Shown: positions 21,033 through 32,925, counted from the first letter of the stretch. The stretch is 64,000 nucleotides of DNA from Prorocentrum cordatum (GCA_963575745.1 CAUYUJ010014766.1:87932-151931), one strand, 5' to 3'. The notes: generated from the letters alone by a model not told the origin. Numbers and translations: made by a program.

Positions 21033-21893
21033 CTACAGCTCGAGCTCGTCGATGGCCATCTGCAGAACCCTCTCGTTGTGAGATCTGGGGGCAAGGCCTG
21101 GGCGCGTGAGTGCGCCGAGTTGCTCCGTGCAGGACTGGAATACGCGAGTCAGGCCGACGTCGTTGAAAGAGTACACCATCTTGGCCATCCCCTCCTGGTG
21201 GCAGCTGGAGACGCGGAAGCCGCGGATCAGCAGTGCCATATCCGAGATGGACGTCACGGCATCCAGCTTGTCCTTCTGCTCGACCCACTCCCGCGCGTTC
21301 TTGGCCCCCACTCGCTCCTTCGCGTCCGTCAGATGCTGTGCTACCACCAGGAAGATCTGCACGCGCGCTGGCCCCATCACCGTCTCTGGAAGCTGATTGT
21401 CGGCAGGTGACTTCTGATGGAGCTCGCGCAGGCGAGCGGCTTCGGTCGCATACGCGCGACCTGCACGAAAGGCGGCCTGAATCAAGGGAGCGTCTTCGTC
21501 CATTGTCGCCGTGATGAAGCTGGCGGCCATCATCTGACGTATCGTAAATGAGTTCCCCAAGACGGCCTTCATCAGGATAGGGACGATCTTCGCCATGAGC
21601 TGGTTGTTCATGGGTGGCAGTTTGTCGAGGGTGTCCATTGGGATCCCGTAGTTCTTGCCAAGGTCCATTTTGAGATCGTCCTCGCCTCCTGGCGCCGGCC
21701 TGGCTGCGCGGGCGCCGCCTGCCTCGGACCGCCGCGCAGGAAGCGGCTGCCTGCTGCGCTGCGCGCGCGCTCCTCCACGCGGGCGGGAAGAGGCCACCGA
21801 GCCAGGGCGGCCTCTCTGCGAGCCTGGCTTGGAGCGGGAGCGAGTCCCTGCAGCGGTCAGCTCCTTCTCGCCCAGTCGAAACATCAGGGCCAA
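21033..21893 (-). CDS. Retrotransposon C-terminal domain ORF, +1 frame to the RT ORF
   Basis: 286 codons from MALMFRLGEKELTAAG to a stop at 21033. After a basic Arg/Ser/Pro-rich linker it reads DLGKNYGIPMDTLDKLPPMN and a Met/Leu/Ala-rich helical region (MKAVLGNSFTIRQMMAASFI), ending ERVLQMAIDELEL. Composition is far more protein-like than the Arg/Gly/Ala-rich frame 0 continuation over the same bases. The frame is one nucleotide downstream of the RT frame. It overlaps the RT zinc-finger end at about 21900, so it is probably translated as the C-terminus of the polyprotein, either by +1 frameshifting or in an ancestor without this frameshift. Function unknown. Confidence 0.6.
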   Translation of the reverse strand: MALMFRLGEKELTAAGTRSRSKPGSQRGRPGSVASSRPRGGARAQRSRQPLPARRSEAGGARAARPAPGGEDDLKMDLGKNYGIPMDTLDKLPPMNNQLMAKIVPILMKAVLGNSFTIRQMMAASFITATMDEDAPLIQAAFRAGRAYATEAARLRELHQKSPADNQLPETVMGPARVQIFLVVAQHLTDAKERVGAKNAREWVEQKDKLDAVTSISDMALLIRGFRVSSCHQEGMAKMVYSFNDVGLTRVFQSCTEQLGALTRPGLAPRSHNERVLQMAIDELEL

Positions 21894-24800
21894 GGGGGAT
21901 GCGAGGGGCGTGTCTACGAAGATGCCTGATCAGCTCGTCTCGGTCCCGAAATGGCTCCGTACAGTTGCACATATAATCCAAGCTGCTCCAGGGACCGTGA
22001 CCGCCGAGGATCGAAGCCGTCTTAATCTCGGACAAGGGGCAGTACAGGCTAGGGGGCTCCAGGACAGTGTGATGGAACGTAGAGGGCCTCGGAGGACATC
22101 GGGCCATAAGGACTGCCTGCACAGCGTGTTCTTGGGCAATGCGATGTGTGCGAAACGATTGACGGCAGAATATACATTCATTCGTCACAATGATGGTGTG
22201 CACGAGGGACCTGCACGCGTGGCCGCCGTTCTTGGAGAAGCGTTGATGCGCGAGAAGGGCCCGACGAGTCTGAAAAACCTGCCCGCACACCTGCCCCTGG
22301 GAGTCCTTCAAATCACAGGTCCAGCACGACGTAGGAGGAGGGGGAACATCCCGATCACCTTCAGGGGCCTCGAGACCAGGAGGAGCACCATAGAGCCCAG
22401 GAGGTGGGGGTATTGCCGTAGTTTTTTCAGCCGCCCGTAGGAGCCCAGGGTCTAAGGTCAGGAACTGCTCCTTGAGGTCCCCGTCCATGAACAGGGCCTT
22501 AACATTCAACCGAAGTGCTGGTTCCGAAGCAGGGCCCGTGAACAACCACCCTTCCAGAAGAGACGCCTCCGACTTCTGGACCAGGCTCAGGATGTCGAAC
22601 GCGAAGCGTCGAGCATAAGGGTTGACTCCCCTCTGTTCCTGCAGCAGAAAACCTTCCTCGCTCAAAGTGGGACGCTCATCAATCGGCAGCTGCCCGAAGA
22701 GAGCCCCTAACTCCTGAGGGTGACGATCGGGGAACCGCATCCACTGCTGATACTGCTTCAGCCTTCGCACACGCAGCTCCACTCCAGTCGGAGCGATCCC
22801 CGCGCGCTTCAGGACAGTGACGTCAGACAGAGCACGGTAGCGAAGCACGGGGCGACCTCGATCATCGACGACAGGGTCACCTCCCTCATCCACCACCTCC
22901 GTCTTGATGCAGGCTCCTCCTCCCAACAGCTTACGCGCGAAGCCGACCAGGACCCGATCGAGACGCAACTCCTGGGCCTCCGAGAGGATCAAAGTAGTGA
23001 GTCCTGACAGAAGGGCGCCCTGGACCACGGACCCGAAGACGATCTTCGTGAAGTTCCAAACTCGATTCTGGCTCCAGACGCGGCCCATGGTGTAGTACCC
23101 CCTCCTGCATGCCAAGATTCGCCTCTGAAGCTCGCCCTGGACGCCCCCGTTTACAGCCGTCTGAATACCCAACGCCACACTATCAAACTGGACTCGTCCA
23201 GGCAACTTCACCGTACCCCCGAACACAGCAGCAGCATGCTTCTCAGAACCGAATCCCACGAACGAAGGGGTGACGCTGCTTTTTTCAGGATTGTGCGCAT
23301 AGCCGTCGGGGGCCAGCGCAGCGTGCAGGTGCCTGTGGGCCGTCTCCAGCGTGTGCCGCGCGTTCAGCGCGGAGGTGACGACGTGCGTCTTGCTGGTGTC
23401 GTCGGCGTAGACCCTGCACGACAGGTCCACGGGGCGTTGAAGAATGGGAACCCAGGCTGTGCAGATCGCCTCGGACGGCCAGACCGTGCGAGTGGGGATC
23501 GACGGTGGTGTCGGCGGAACCAGCGCAGCCTCTCGCCATGCAGAATAGGTTGTCGGTCGCGGGGGGGCCTCGCCTGACCAGGTCTCGTCTCGCAACGCGT
23601 CCAGCCACGACTGTGCAGGATGACGGAAGGTGCGCGCGAAGAACAGGGCCGCGGGGCTGTCGCCCATGAAGGCGCCACACAGGTTGTGCATCGTCTGCTC
23701 GCCGTCAGCGCCAACAATCGTGAACGTGCTGTTCTCGTGGCGCTGGTGGAAGTAGCAGCGCGCGTCCTCGCTGATGGATGTGGCCACCGTGGCCCTCAAT
23801 GATGAGAAAGAAGTGCAGCCGAAGGCGTTGGCCATATCTTCCTTAGCCGTAACCGTCGAAACTCCAAGTGCCCTCAACCGTCCGAGTACCGCTTCCTGAC
23901 AGATCAAGGCTCCCTCGCGACTACGGCCATGATGATAACCATGCTCACGATCGGGAACGGGGTCCACAGGGCCTCGACGAAGCTGAGCTTTGTACCACAA
24001 CACTCCCATGCGGCACAGACCGTGTATGAAACGACGCGCCGAGAAGCCTTCCTTGCCATTGCGTTTGTCCAAGCCAGTCGCACGGGAATGATGCCATACC
24101 ACTGGCGCACGCCGAACTCTCCGAATATGATGAAATATTTTCTGAAGGGCCTTGATGCTATGCTCGTTGGAGATCTGCGGCACCGCCTCAGCACCAAGAC
24201 CGCGCATATCACCCGCAAGCCGATGCCGAGGTGCAAACTCAGGCCGAGACGGTGCAGGTTGTGACGGCGCCTCACTACCTTCGTCGCCCCCCTCGTCCCC
24301 TCGGCGACGCCGGCGGCGGGGGCGCCTGTACGAGCCGTCGAAGCGGCGCATCGGGTCCAGCACTAGCATGATGAGCTCCGTCGGGATCGAATGCAGAGGC
24401 GCCGCCTTGCGCCGAGGTGCCGTCACTGCCAGCTCTGCTACTGCTGCCAGATCATCACGACCCTGTTCGACATGTGCAAAATTGTCGCTTCCGAAGGAGT
24501 CGGGGGCGGGCAGATCCTCCAGCAGCGCCGTCTGATAGTCCTGGAAGGTGACGGGAACGGCCGAGAAGCCGCCGAGAGGGCCAGCCTGCTCAAAGTGCGT
24601 GCGGATCTCGGCCACGCGCGGAGCGTAGGAGGAGGCGAGGTTGTAGCGGCGCCGCTTAGGTCCTCCACAGCGCCCCGCAAGAAGATGAGCGAGTCTCCAT
24701 ACCTCCGCATGCCGTCGTCCACGCCAGGCTTGACCGAGCTCGCCGACCAGTTGAGAGACCGCCTCATCTTGTCTGGTCCGTCGCAGAACTCTCAGCTTCT

Positions 24801-26028
24801 TAGAGCACCGTGCCAGCAGCAGCGCCGACGCGAGATCACCTCGACCCTCTTCACGAGCCTGACGTCGTTCTCGGAGGAGCTGACTCCGCATGCGTCCGTA
24901 TTCCCGAAGTTTCGGATCGACAGCAGCTGCACGTGAGAAATGACGCTCCGCCGTCGAAAACACGAGGGTGACCCACCGCTCCCAGGCACCGTCAGGGGCA
25001 GGCGCGTGGAGAAGAAGGTCATGGAAGTCCCCCTGGGCCTCGAACTGCGCCTCCAGATCTAACATGAACTCTTGAACCCGCTCTCCTTTCTGCAGCGCTT
25101 GAGCCAGGCGGTCGAAGTCCCAGCGCACAGGAGCAGGGCCAGCCGAGCTGAGGTCGAAGCAGTAGTCGACTTTCAGGAGCAACGGCACATGGTCCTGGAG
25201 GCCCTGCTTGCCGATCAGCTTGAGCCTCATGTTGGCCCGTCGCAGCGCCGTGCAGTGCGAAACAGCAGGAACCAAGGCCGAGTCCACAGCAATGTAGTCG
25301 ATAGTGCTACAAGACTTGGCGCCAAAGTAAGTCGGGCCGATGTTGTAGTGCGTAGTTATCGCCACCAGACCATGTCGTTCCATCAGTTCCAAGACCTGAT
25401 CGGCAGCATAGTGTTGTTCCGATCTAGCGAAGGTGCCCAGCGCGTCGGATGTCACTACACACTGAGCTTGTCCAGAGCGAGTGCGTATCCCGTAGCCGTC
25501 GTTGAGGTCGTAGCCCCACACCGCAGTAGAACGCCGACGAGCCCAGGTCATGGTCTTTTCCATCCACTGGCAGACGGCGTCCACTGTCGTACGATATTGG
25601 TTCTGGGCATTCGGAGCGTGGGATTCCCTGCCGAGTCGTCGCCCGCTCGGCTTGGGTGGGAAGTATTTGACAGGGAAGACCAGGTCGAATCGTCCTGAGC
25701 GAAGGCGAAAGAGGGCGACCCGTCCTTGCAGGTCCGCAGGAGTGGCAAGCGAGTCGACAACGTCCTTGCGTTTGAATGCTCTCTTGCGAAGGAGAAGGGC
25801 CACGCCGCAGGACTTATTCACGTGTCTGCTCACGGCGTATCCACTCCTCAGGGCAAAGTGGTGGTGCAGGTCGGTAATGATGGTGGAACGATCCTCGGGG
25901 GCAGGCTGGCCCGTGGACGTGATCGCGATCACGTCGACATTCCTGAACTCGTCGCTGATGTCGAACAGCCTCCCGTCGTCACAGCTTTGTGCATTCCAGT
26001 GCACATAGGTCAGCATGAGAAAGAACAA
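21890..26028 (-). CDS. Non-LTR (LINE-type) retrotransposon polyprotein: endonuclease, reverse transcriptase, zinc fingers
   Basis: About 1,375 residues open from ATG 26028. Residues 1-290 form an endonuclease/exonuclease/phosphatase fold: NAQS at 12, YDLND (the G-D-x-N equivalent) at 173, STIDYI at 241, QDH at 278. The usual catalytic Glu after strand 2 reads STG here. Residues 640-960 are the reverse transcriptase: motif A DMANAF (Asp 731), MGDSPAA at 788, catalytic YADD at 874-877. Three Cys/His clusters follow: CWTC ... H ... H (1235-1270), CIFC ... H (1285-1310) and CNC ... HLRRH (1354-1373). It makes cDNA at nicked target DNA. Frame 0 stays open to 20269, but after 21895 coding character moves to the +1 frame. 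There is no ORF1 upstream: the ORF begins at the endonuclease, so the copy is 5'-truncated or the first part is elsewhere. The long intact frame suggests a recent insertion. Confidence 0.92.
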
Positions 26029-26159
26029 AGAGACATGGATACAGAGTAATAGGTGTGACGACGGCAGAGGGGGCGGGCCTGCCGCCGGCGAAGGGTATCT
26101 TCGGTAAGGCGGGGCTCGCCAGCCCCAGGTGCTGCAGCTCTCCTGGGCGCGCAGGGGCT

Positions 26160-26350
26160 GGAGGAGGAGGAGGAGGAGGAGGAGGATGAAGATGAGGAGG
26201 AGGAGGAGGAGGAAGAGGAGGAGGAGGAGGAGGAGGACGAGGATGGAGGACGGAGGAAGGAGGAGGACACAGGGGGAGGAGGAGGGAAATGAGAGGAAGA
26301 AAAGGGGGGGCTACGACGAGGAGGAAGAGAACGATGCTAAAGTAGAAGGG
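26160..26350 (+). repeat. (GGA)n purine tract
   Basis: GGA/GAAGA triplets immediately upstream of the retrotransposon on its own strand (CCT there). Confidence 0.93.
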
Positions 26351-26704
26351 AGAGGGCCTGCTCACCGCTTGTCTGTCTGTGAGCCGTTGTCGTCGTCCCT
26401 CATCGTAGCCGCCGTCGTCGTCGCATCCGTGGTCCACTCGGATTCACGCACGCACCTAGACATCCACAGCCAGACCCTTGACAAAGGGACGTGCCAGAAA
26501 ATGAAATGTACGTCCGGGGATCTTCGCATCGAACAATGTATTGCTTCCAATGCGGCGGCTAAGGTGGGGACAGTGGATAGGGAACCCATGGATGAACAAT
26601 GCAGGGTCTGGAAACCTGTGGAACACCACTCGAAGCGTGGCCATGGGCATCACCGCCGCCTTCGTCAAGAAAGGGGCCCTCCAGGGCCCGAAGACTCCTG
26701 GCCA

Positions 26705-27125
26705 CGCCCCTCCACGAGCGCCCCCACCGCCGCACGGAGCGAGCGGGGCGGGGCGGGGCGGGGCGGAGGAGGGGCCCTCCTAGGGAAACGAGCGATGACG
26801 TGACAGAAAAACTCGGAGGTCCGCGCGGATTTCTCGGATCGGCGATGGACCCACCTCCCTGGCGCGCGGAGCGCGCCAGGGGCGGCGCCGGAGGCGCCGC
26901 CAGGGAGGTTCCAGTGCCGATCCGAGAAGCCTGCGCGGACCTCCGAGTGTTCAAGGTTATGTCATTGTTTGCTCCCCTCAGAAGGGCCCCTCCTCCTTCC
27001 CGCCCCGCCCCGCCCCGCTCCTCCGTGCGGCGGCGGGGGCGTTCGTCGCCCCTCCACGAGCGCCCCCACCGCCGCAGGGAGCGAGCGGGGCGGGGCGGGG
27101 CGGGACGGAGGGGGGGGGGCCCTCT
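26705..27125. mobile_element. Foldback nested in a foldback (F4 inside a CCGCCCC-arm element)
   Basis: The outer left arm 26712-26785 (CTCCACGAGCGCCCCCACCG, then GGGGCGGGG repeats) is complementary to 26980-27050 (CCGCCCCGCCCCGC, CCGTGCGGCGG). A direct copy of the left arm follows at 27053-27119. Between the arms lies an F4 hairpin, 26812-26947, with arms CTCGGAGGTCCGCGCGGATT and their complement ending CTCCGAG, and an inner GC-rich loop GGCGGCGCCGGAGGCGCCGCC-like stem. Confidence 0.8.
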
Positions 27126-27132
27126 GCCGCCG

Positions 27133-27231
27133 TCAGGGCAGCCCGACGAACCTGCGCAGCACCGCCTCGCTGGCGGCGCTGCCGAAGTCCACGTGCTCGG
27201 GCGGCGCCGCGGAGGAGCGGCGCTGGTCCGC
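27133..27231 (-). CDS. Candidate 3'-terminal exon, unknown protein
   Basis: After a pyrimidine-rich stretch and a CGAAG acceptor, the minus strand reads ADQRRSSAAPPEHVDFGSAA then SEAVLRRFVGLP and TGA at 27135-27133. It starts in phase 0 (99 bp with stop). Codons are G/C-ending but the residue mix is balanced, unlike neighbouring frames. It overlaps no repeat arm. Family unknown. Confidence 0.4.
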   Translation of the reverse strand, partial: ADQRRSSAAPPEHVDFGSAASEAVLRRFVGLP

Positions 27232-29354
27232 CTTCGGCGCGGCGGCGAGGGGGAGGGGGGGATGGCCGCGTGCGGCAGGAAGGGCGCGGAGGAGGGGCGT
27301 GATGTGCTTTTAGTGGTCGGCGGCGCCTCGGATCTGAGCTGCGGTCGTGTGCAGCAGGGCTGCCGTTGAGCGAAGGGGGCGCGGCGGAAGAGGAAAGGCG
27401 GAAGGGGAGGGGGAGAAGGGCCGCGGAAGCCCGCTGAACCAATGAAGCACAGCGGAGGAAGAAAACGCGGAACGACGACGACGACGAGTAGGGAGCACGA
27501 GGGAAAGCTCGTGCGCGTACGCGTTGATGCCTGATGATACGACGGGACACACTAGGCCAGATCAGCAGTGCGCACACGCGCGCGTGAATGGTAGCGTGCG
27601 GGGCCACGAGGTCACCGAAGTGGCGCAACGCCCTCGAGCGGCCTCCTCGGAACTGTAGGAGCGTCCTGGGCTAGCCTTGCTCGGAAGCAGCGAGAGCGTG
27701 CGGGCCCAAGAAGACTGATCCTTCCCAAGCGTGAGCACATGAAGTCATTAGCACACATGTTCCCAGACAAGAGAAGGTACAGGAGCAAAAGGCAATGGAA
27801 CAACTTGTCTGCACAAAGAGATCTGCGGCTTCAGCGACAAACTTTATAACAGCAGCCATCTAACAACAACGACATAGCAACAATCGCGTAAGCGCCATGA
27901 TGGCAATAGTGGTCATGGTATCATGACTTGTAGCTTTGGGGAACCAAGGGTACATGCTGTAAGGCAGGGGAGAGCAGAGAATGTAGTCGGTTTGGGGCAG
28001 CACGCAGAAACATCAAGTGCTTGACCCAGGCGGATCGGAAAGAATGGCTCGTCATCAAATAGCGATGTAATCGGGCCGCGATGCATTGCCCGGTGTGCTC
28101 GTGCGAAATACTTTGCAAAACACGTACACTGAGCAATCGGCACCGTAGGAACCTTGGGGGACTGGTGCTGCACGTCAATCTGCAGAGCTAGTTTTACTGC
28201 GTGACATCTTGTTTGCCAAACACAGATCTGACCATCATGGCACGGGCATCCGCGACGAATCGGCAGGAAGCTATGCCCAAGCGCCTCCTCTCTCTCCCAA
28301 CCGACACGACAAGCAGATTGCACTTGAAACTCCATGACAGCACGATCCCAATGCACCTCAAAGTCAAGCGCCACATATTGTATTAATGCAATACACGCTC
28401 CAAAAGAAGTGACGAGACACAACCTAGACTTGGAGACCTTCGGACAAAATAAGGGTTGGAAGTACGAACGAGACCCAAACCGCAAACGGCCCGGATACTA
28501 CAAAGTGACGCCACTTACTCAACTGTGGATACTATATGTGCCCCCAACAAACTCATAACAACGCAAAAGCAGTGGCTTCTACGGGTGCGTCGAATGTTGC
28601 TGGTGATGCATCGGGAACGCCAACACGTTACAAAAAAATATCAGTTAACCAAAGTTTGAAAGGTTTTGCGCACCGTTATGTAAAACATCACTGGGGCATT
28701 CCAAGAAAACGCATGGTGACGATGTGGTTGCGATGCATTTTTATCCCAGCTGAAGCTGACCCGACACCGGAATTAAAGCATCGTTGGGCCAGTTAGTGGT
28801 GTGTGTGTGTGTCTGGGACGTGTTGCCCTGGAAGGGCGATGGTAGCGTAACGACCGTGAACGATACATACCATAACTTTCGAACTCAGTCATTGCTTTCA
28901 GCCATTTCATCACTGTTTCCGGCGGTTTAAGTAGACTCTTTCAGCGAGCTCCACGATCCCTGGAGCAAAGGTCCTGGCCAAGTTGCCAAGCAGTGCTTCA
29001 AGGTAGGGGCTATGACTTCGGTTCTTGAGACCATTGGGAGTTCCTGCTGAAGTTTTTTCCCCTCGTCGCCGCCCGTGGGGGCCTCGTGGTCGTGCTGTGG
29101 GCTGGCTGGGTCTTGCGACGGCAGGCGGAAACAATTCAGGAACACCCCCCCCCCTCCCCACGAAGCTCATAGTTGGCGCGGCGGGGGGCGACCGCGGCGA
29201 AGCGCAACTCCAATCCCCCGCAAAAGCTGGCTACGGGGCAGACGAGCGGTCGCTCTTTGTTTCCGGCGCCTGGAGTTTTCGCACAAGTCGCTCCCGTGGG
29301 TGGTTCGGCCCTCGCTGCCTCCTGTGACCGCCTCCTGGGCACCCCGTGCCTCGC
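27232..29354. other. Mostly unassigned single-copy sequence
   Basis: 27370-27500 is purine-rich with a short (ACG)n run. 27650-28900 is near-balanced in composition with no repeat seen. A 190-codon minus-strand frame (28485-27913) has no domain and unbiased codons, so it is not called. A short (GT)n run is at about 28798-28811. Confidence 0.5.
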
Positions 29355-29515
29355 ATAGGCTGCACGACACAGTTTGCAACACATATTCTGCACCACGTAA
29401 ATTGCAGCACATGCGTAGCTTGCGCTACATATCTTGCACCACGTACGTTGCAGCAATCGCTTGCGCAACGCAGCTTGCTCCACATACATTGTACCAGACA
29501 GCTTGCACCACCAAG
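29355..29515. repeat. ~22-bp TTGCACCACGTA-type minisatellite
   Basis: Loose units such as CTGCACCACGTAAATTGCAG, CTTGCACCACGTACGTTGCA and CTTGCTCCACATACATTG. A shorter block with the same motifs is at 30462-30545. Confidence 0.75.
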
Positions 29516-30461
29516 AAAAATAATTCCGAACACCCTCCCGAGGCCAGACGTATCCCCACCCTCTGGAGCACTGCAAAAGTTACGCATGATGCAGTCGCAA
29601 CGTTTACTTTACATACGACTTCGGACCATTCCAAGCATCACCCCTATCGCTCCTAGAACCAACAATCCCTTGCAGCTGATGATGATGCGACAAAAGTCCA
29701 CGCCGCGCGCGTCGTCGCCGCGACTGCCGAAATCCGTCCAAAACATTGGTCGTCGCACGGGTTTCGAGATCGAGATGCTCGGCAACCTGTTAAGCAACCG
29801 AAAGGCGTACCGTTTTTCCACGAAAATTCGGCCCGGGCACGCGGGCCTCTCGCGCGCGCGCATGTGTCACAAAATCATTCGAACGCCCAGGCGTACTTTT
29901 CTGGGGGAGGGGCACGATCCCTGTCAAATAATACCATGTGGACCACCCGCGCGCGTCGGCCGCGCGCGCATGTCGAAATCCTCGCAAAACCTTCATCAGC
30001 GACACATGGGCATCGTCACCGTCATCGGTGTTACAAGCATTGGCGCCGCCATTGGCCTTGCCAGCGTCATCGTAATCATCGTCACCACCATCGCTACAAT
30101 CAGCATTGTTGGAGCGGCTACCGACGTCATCATGATACCGCGACCGACCGAGCCACCGACCCGCAATGAAGCGCCCGCGCGCCAGCGCGAGCTTGGACGC
30201 GCGCTGGGAAGTTTCCATGGGTGAGCGCCATCGAAACCACATCGGCTGCGCCAGACCAGCAGACCGCTCTGCGCGCGAGCTTGCGCGCGCCAGTGCGGCA
30301 TCAGAGATGCGCCAGCCATGGCCAAGGAATCATCGCAATCGCTGCCGCATGGGTCTTGCAATCGGAGTTGCGGGTGGGAGGGTGGGATGATTGCGCGAGC
30401 AGTGGACTTGTCAACTGCAAGTTCTTCAAACTTAATATCAAGACATATATTGCATCATATA

Positions 30462-30545
30462 TATATATGGGACCACCACAGACGTTGCATAACATAGCTT
30501 GTGCCACATAGATCGTACCACGTGCAGCATGCAATAACGCACTGC
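30462..30545. repeat. ~22-bp TTGCACCACGTA-type minisatellite, second block
   Basis: Contains GACCACCACAGACGTTGCA, GCTTGTGCCACATAGATCG and ACCACGTGCAGCATGC, as at 29355-29515. Preceded by a short (AT)n. Confidence 0.65.
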
Positions 30546-30674
30546 TTTGAGCCCACGCTGGACATCATGGTCGATCTACGGAAGCAGCGATCCACAAACA
30601 AATTCGATTGGCACCGCACTGCGCGCACACGTTCAACGAACAAAAAAAACGATGGGACTCGACAACGGCTTCAA

Positions 30675-30823
30675 CTACGAATATGCGTCCTTCCGGATCG
30701 CAGTCTCGGTGTTGGCTGCAACTCCTGTCACCATGTCCCGAACGCCCTCCGCGCTGATGGCGTTCATCGCAAGGTTGAGGGTCAGGAGCGTGTTGTTGCA
30801 CGTCAACGCCTCCCCTTGTGTCT
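30675..30823 (-). CDS. Leucine-rich-repeat terminal exon
   Basis: After the acceptor CTGCAG (30829-30824) the minus strand reads TQGEALTCNNTLLTLNLAMN, then AISAEGVRDMVTGVAANTET and AIRKDAYS, with TAG at 30677-30675. NNTLLTLNLAMNAISAEGV fits the ribonuclease-inhibitor type of LRR (LxxLxLxxNxIxxxGv), a protein-binding repeat. Three other LRR exons lie upstream on the same strand. Its entry phase differs from the exit phase of 38930, so at least one further exon would be needed to join them. Confidence 0.6.
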
Positions 30824-31058
30824 CTGCAGTCGTCTAACGCTACACGGTTGACGGATACGAATAATAAGGCTGGGGGAAGGACGTCTGTCGTCTCACGATG
30901 GTCCATTCGCCTACCCTGCCTAGGGCGCTACCTCTGAACCCAGGCAGGCCCCAGGAAGCCTTCCGAGGCCCCTGGAGATCCAACAAACGAAGCAACGCCT
31001 CAACATATTACAAAGCTCACCAACAATATGAACACGAACAGCTGCACGAACATAGTTC

Positions 31059-31164
31059 CTCGGAGGTCCGCTGTTTCTTGGATCGGCGCTGGACCCCCTC
31101 CCTGGCGCGCGGAACGCGCCAGGGGTCCCAACGCCGATCCCAGAAACCCGCGCGGACCTCAGAG
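31059..31164. mobile_element. Foldback family F4, copy
   Basis: CTCGGAGGTCCGCTGTTTCT and GGATCGGCGCTGGACCC on the left pair with the right side (GATCCCAGAAACCCGCGCGG, ACCTCAGAG). The short loop CTGGCGCGCGGAACGCGCCAG is itself a stem. Close to the F4 copies at 26812 and 54097. Confidence 0.85.
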
Positions 31165-31734
31165 GCACTTTGTTCATGCCTTCGTTGTCCTTCGACCAAA
31201 GCTCCTCAACAAAAAAACTATCCTTCTCGATCGGGACGGCTCCCTCTGAACCTCTGCTTTGGCCCAGGGAGACGTAACACGCGGGTTCGAGGGACTCGGG
31301 TTGGCCTGGCGAGGCCGTCAACAAAATGACGAGACCCAATCTGAAATTTGGCGCGAGCTCCCGCTGCAAACATCCCCCACGAAAACTGGACCGTCAAAAT
31401 CCAGGACGGGCTCGTCTAAAAGCGTCAGCTAACCCGAGCCCCGGCAACCCCGAGTTTCGGCGAGCTCGAGTCTTAGATCGGGCATGTGCCCCTGCAGGCG
31501 GATTTCTCAAGGCAACTGAGAAATCCGCCGACCCCTTGTGGGTCCTCAGGCGTGTGAGATTGTTCCCCCCCATAATCCCCCCCTGGGGACCCCAAACTTC
31601 GAATTTGCCCCCCCCCCCCCCGCCCCCTCGGGCCGCGCCAGGTTCCGGACAATGCGCGCCAAGGGGGGGGGGAACGCCCCAAAATGTTCCAAGAGGGCAC
31701 CAAGACGCCCCCCCACGCGGTCCAAGAGGGCCGC

Positions 31735-32215
31735 GAATCGTTGGAATATCGACCCCAGACGCCGGCGATGGTCCCCAGACGCTCTCCGCAGCCTCCAAGA
31801 CACCCCAAGGTGCCCCGAAGATGTGCCCCAACAGGGTCCCCAGACGCAAAAATGGCCCCATTCCCTTCGTAAAACGTACATTTTTAGCAAACTCGCTTTC
31901 CCGCCTGTCCGACGCTCCAAGACGGCCTATGACGCACCCGAGGTCGCCCCAGGACGGCCCAAAAGGTCGCCAAGAGGGCCCCCACACCCACATTGCCCCA
32001 GAGGTCCAGACGGTCCAAGACGCACCCGACACGGCCCATGGCCGCCTGAAAACGAGCCCACGAGAGGGCCGTGAGGGGGACCACGATCCAAAAGGCAACC
32101 GAAAGGCCCTCAGGAGCTCCCAGGAGGTCCCGTTAGACCCCCTACGACGAACCCATGAGGCCCAAAGGGGCCCCCAGAGACACCAAAACGGCGCCCAAGA
32201 GGCCTCCAACCTGCA
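31735..32215. repeat. CCAAGAGGCC-type degenerate decamer tract, copy 2 (F13)
   Basis: Runs of CCCCAGACG, CCCAAGAGG and CCAAGACGGCC. Contains a more A/T-rich AAAACGTACATTTTTAGC block (31869) that resembles AGACGTACATTTCTGGC at 53115 in copy 4, which supports common descent. Confidence 0.7.
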
Positions 32216-32654
32216 CTCTTCCTCCCCCTCCCCGTCCTCCAGACTACGTCCTCCCGACTACTATCCATGAGCCCTCTATTGTCGTCGTCGCCATCGTCGC
32301 CTTCTTCATCCCCGCACCCTACTCATCGCCCACTTCCTCCTCATCCTCCTCCTCCCCCTCCTTATCCTCATCCAACTCTTCCCTCCCCCCCCTCCCCGCA
32401 TCGGCAGATGTTCCTGAAATGGTAGGAGGCCCCCGCGAGGCCAACCACGAGATCCCGACCAACATCCTCTAACCCTCTACTGCCGTTAGGAATTCCACCC
32501 ACCCACAACAAATTGGGTCGGCGGACGTGGCGTCAGCCTGGAGAATAGACAAAGGACGCCCCCAGGCCAAACATAGGCAACACATCAACCCCAGACTATT
32601 TTTTCGTTGACCATTTCGGTCACTCCCTCCTCTAGAGGGACATGCCTGTTTGAC
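32216..32654. other. Unassigned sequence with short CCT/GTC repeats
   Basis: 32280-32310 is a GTCGTC/ATCGTC run and 32330-32395 is CCTCCTCAT-rich. Nothing else recognised. Confidence 0.6.
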
Positions 32655-32925
32655 AGATTTGCAAGAGCTTCGCAGTCTGAGGGCGGGTCGTTTTCAAAAT
32701 GTTGCTCTCGCCCGAGCGCGGCGCACATTCGTTCGAAACACTGCAAGAGTTTTGCGGATTGAGGGCGGGTAGTTTTCAACATGTGGCTCTCGCCTTTGCG
32801 CCGCGCGCACCCGTTTTCAGACTGTGCAAGAGTTTCATGGATTGAGGGCGGCTCCTTTTCAAAATGTGGCTCTCGCCTTAGCACCGCGTACATTCGTTTT
32901 AAACATGTGCAAGAGTTTCACGGAT
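32655..32925. repeat. 83-bp tandem repeat, about 3.2 copies
   Basis: GCAAGAGTTTYRCRGATTGAGG starts at 32661, 32743, 32826 and 32909 (last partial). Each full unit also has TTTTCAAAATGTGGCTCTCG and GCGTACATTCGTTT. Confidence 0.92.

Noticed and set aside
27913-28485. 190-codon minus-strand frame in balanced-composition DNA
   Set aside because: No recognisable domain, Cys-rich and irregular, with no supporting leader, exon pattern or codon bias.
31281-31300. GGGTTCGAGGGACTCGG, resembling a tRNA T-arm
   Set aside because: No matching acceptor, D-arm or anticodon stem around it. No tRNA, rRNA or SL-RNA gene was found in the window.
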